A stretch of 7,172 nucleotides of DNA from Patescibacteria group bacterium (GTDB lineage Bacteria; Patescibacteriota; Gracilibacteria; UBA1369; JAHJTR01), in contig JAHJTR010000033.1 of assembly GCA_018829865.1 (NCBI GenBank), positions 1 to 7,172 on the forward strand, in the 5' to 3' direction. Positions 6,371 to 7,172 of the stretch are shown piece after piece. The position numbers and the translations under genes were made by a program. The first letter of the stretch is position 1, and every line of letters starts with the position of its first letter. A model generated the notes under the pieces. The model ran no database searches. It was not told the origin of the DNA and saw only the letters and a list, made by a program, of their open reading frames with translations.

Positions 6371-6398
6371 ATTGTATAGTATATTTGATTTTTGTCAA
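6371..6398 (-). promoter_or_regulatory. Near-consensus promoter for the acidic hypothetical gene
   Basis: On the minus strand a perfect TTGACA (6398-6393) is followed after 16 bases by TACAAT (6376-6371). The transcript would start near 6364, giving a leader of about 22 bases to the ATG at 6342. It is the strongest promoter in the window and decides the start: the longer frame from 6402 would begin before the -35 box and could not be translated from this transcript. Confidence 0.7.
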
Positions 6399-6518
6399 AC
6401 AAAATATATACTACTCCTCAATAAACAAAACCGGTAAACCCAAACCTTGTAACTAGACTTAATAAGAACAGTTATGATTAAATGTACACACAATTTCTTT
6501 CATTCAAATTATCACATC

Positions 6519-7088
6519 ATGAAAAGCGATAATAAAAAAAATAACGAAGCGATCGACGAACTGGTCAAAAAAAGTCAGCAAGGTGATAAACAAGCTTTTT
6601 CACATTTGTACGATTTACTCATAAATTCAATCTATCGTTATGTTTATTTTAAAGCTACCGGACCCGATGTTGAAGATCTTGTAGAAGTTATATTCATCAA
6701 GATTTGGCAAAATCTCGACAAATACGAAAAAACCGAATATCAATTTACAACCTGGGCCTTTAAGATTGCCCACAACACAGTCATCGATCACTATAGAAAA
6801 CACAGACCCCTTTATCCGCTCGACGAAACAATAATCATCGCCGATGATAATAAAGAAACAAATCCAAAGCTGCAAACTGAAAATTCCCTAAATAACAGCA
6901 TAGTAAAAAAAGCATTAAACGAACTTAAAGATCCCTACAAACAAATTTTAGTTCTAAAATTCATCGAAGATTTATCAAACGAAGAAATAGCGGAAATTAC
7001 CGGTAGATCCGAAGTCAGCATCAGAGTTACCAAATACAGAGGCCTCAAAAAATTAAGAGAAATACTAATCAAACATGGAATCAGCTGA
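6519..7088 (+). CDS. ECF-type RNA polymerase sigma-70 factor
   Basis: The protein directs RNA polymerase to a subset of promoters. From the ATG at 6519 it has 189 residues. Region 2 spans about residues 15-95: AFSHLYDLLINSIYRYVYFK, then VEDLVEVIFIKIWQNL (where the family usually has EDL-x-Q-E-x-F) and FTTWAFKIAHNTVIDHYRKH. A charged linker follows. Region 4 spans about 126-185, with a helix-turn-helix in LSNEEIAEITGRSEVSIRV followed by the typical KLRE. Regions 1 and 3 are absent, as in ECF factors. The frame is open from an ATG at 6474, but the extra residues MIKCTHNFFHSNYHI are untypical and that ATG lies in a possible -10 box (TATGAT, 6473-6478). The upstream 6403-6518 shows CCGGTAAACCCAAA (6431-6444) and no convincing -35/-10 pair. 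The gene ends in TGA. Its regulon and anti-sigma factor are unknown. Confidence 0.85.
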   Translation: MKSDNKKNNEAIDELVKKSQQGDKQAFSHLYDLLINSIYRYVYFKATGPDVEDLVEVIFIKIWQNLDKYEKTEYQFTTWAFKIAHNTVIDHYRKHRPLYPLDETIIIADDNKETNPKLQTENSLNNSIVKKALNELKDPYKQILVLKFIEDLSNEEIAEITGRSEVSIRVTKYRGLKKLREILIKHGIS

Positions 7089-7117
7089 TTGTCTACATAA
7101 AGTAACAAAAATACAAT
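7089..7117 (+). promoter_or_regulatory. Candidate promoter for the gene at the right edge
   Basis: TTGTCT (7089-7094) begins directly after the sigma factor stop codon and is followed after 17 bases by TACAAT (7112-7117). A transcript would start near 7124, about 32 bases before the ATG at 7156. The -10 box is the same TACAAT as in two other promoter calls here. No terminator hairpin is visible between the sigma gene and this site. Confidence 0.4.
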
Positions 7118-7155
7118 CAAAACCGTTAGTAATTAATGAGACATCATATTAAAAA

Positions 7156-7172
7156 ATGAACAAACTCCCCCT
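7156..7172 (+). CDS. Possible start of a gene cut by the window edge
   Basis: An ATG after a run of six A reads M-N-K-L-P before the window ends. A promoter candidate lies at a fitting distance upstream, and the A-rich context without Shine-Dalgarno resembles the other starts here. A gene for an anti-sigma factor often follows an ECF gene, but five residues cannot show this. The position is supported only by context. Confidence 0.35.

Noticed and set aside
6447..6478. TTGTAA and TATGAT as the promoter of the sigma factor gene
   Set aside because: The boxes are 20 bases apart, too far for a standard promoter, and no better -35 box fits.
6474..6518. ATG at 6474 as the start of the sigma factor
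   Set aside because: The extra 15 residues are untypical for the family, and this ATG overlaps a possible -10 box; the ATG at 6519 gives a normal N-terminus. It cannot be fully excluded.

Overview
This is an AT-rich bacterial window carrying eight essentially complete protein-coding genes, the first few codons of a probable ninth, and a tandem repeat array at the left edge. I think it comes from a Patescibacteria (CPR) genome. The evidence is lysine-rich, compact proteins, start codons without Shine-Dalgarno sequences, tightly packed or overlapping genes, and a small zinc-ribbon protein whose C-terminal 'DEVLDMHNFLK' tail resembles one I recall from many CPR hypothetical proteins. The assignment rests on recall, not on a search, and the exact lineage is open. 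The standard bacterial code fits: UGA need not be reassigned.

Layout. Positions 1-204 hold three tandem 68-bp units rich in inverted repeats. The array probably continues to the left of the window, and a decayed partial copy follows it. A minus-strand gene (291-1619) encodes a PP2C-type Ser/Thr phosphatase with a catalytic C-terminal part and an unrecognised N-terminal part of about 150 residues. It diverges across a 187-bp promoter region from a plus-strand cluster (1807-5515). The cluster encodes a zinc-ribbon protein, a small coiled-coil lipoprotein, a PHP-domain metal-dependent hydrolase, phosphate acetyltransferase (pta) and acetate kinase (ackA). The PHP gene overlaps pta by 53 bases. 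A candidate internal promoter and a hairpin lie just before pta.

Convergent with ackA is a minus-strand gene for an acidic protein I do not recognise. Its start is best moved inward, because a near-consensus promoter lies inside the longest open frame. Divergent from it is an ECF-type sigma-70 factor gene, and a further gene appears to start 12 codons' distance or less from the right edge.

Function. Pta and AckA convert acetyl-CoA to acetate with ATP formation, the energy-yielding end of a fermentative metabolism. The other cluster members have no clear part in that pathway. The phosphatase and the sigma factor suggest signalling and transcriptional control, but nothing in the sequence links them to each other or to the acetate genes. 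The least explained elements are the repeat array, the phosphatase N-terminal region and the acidic gene next to the sigma factor.
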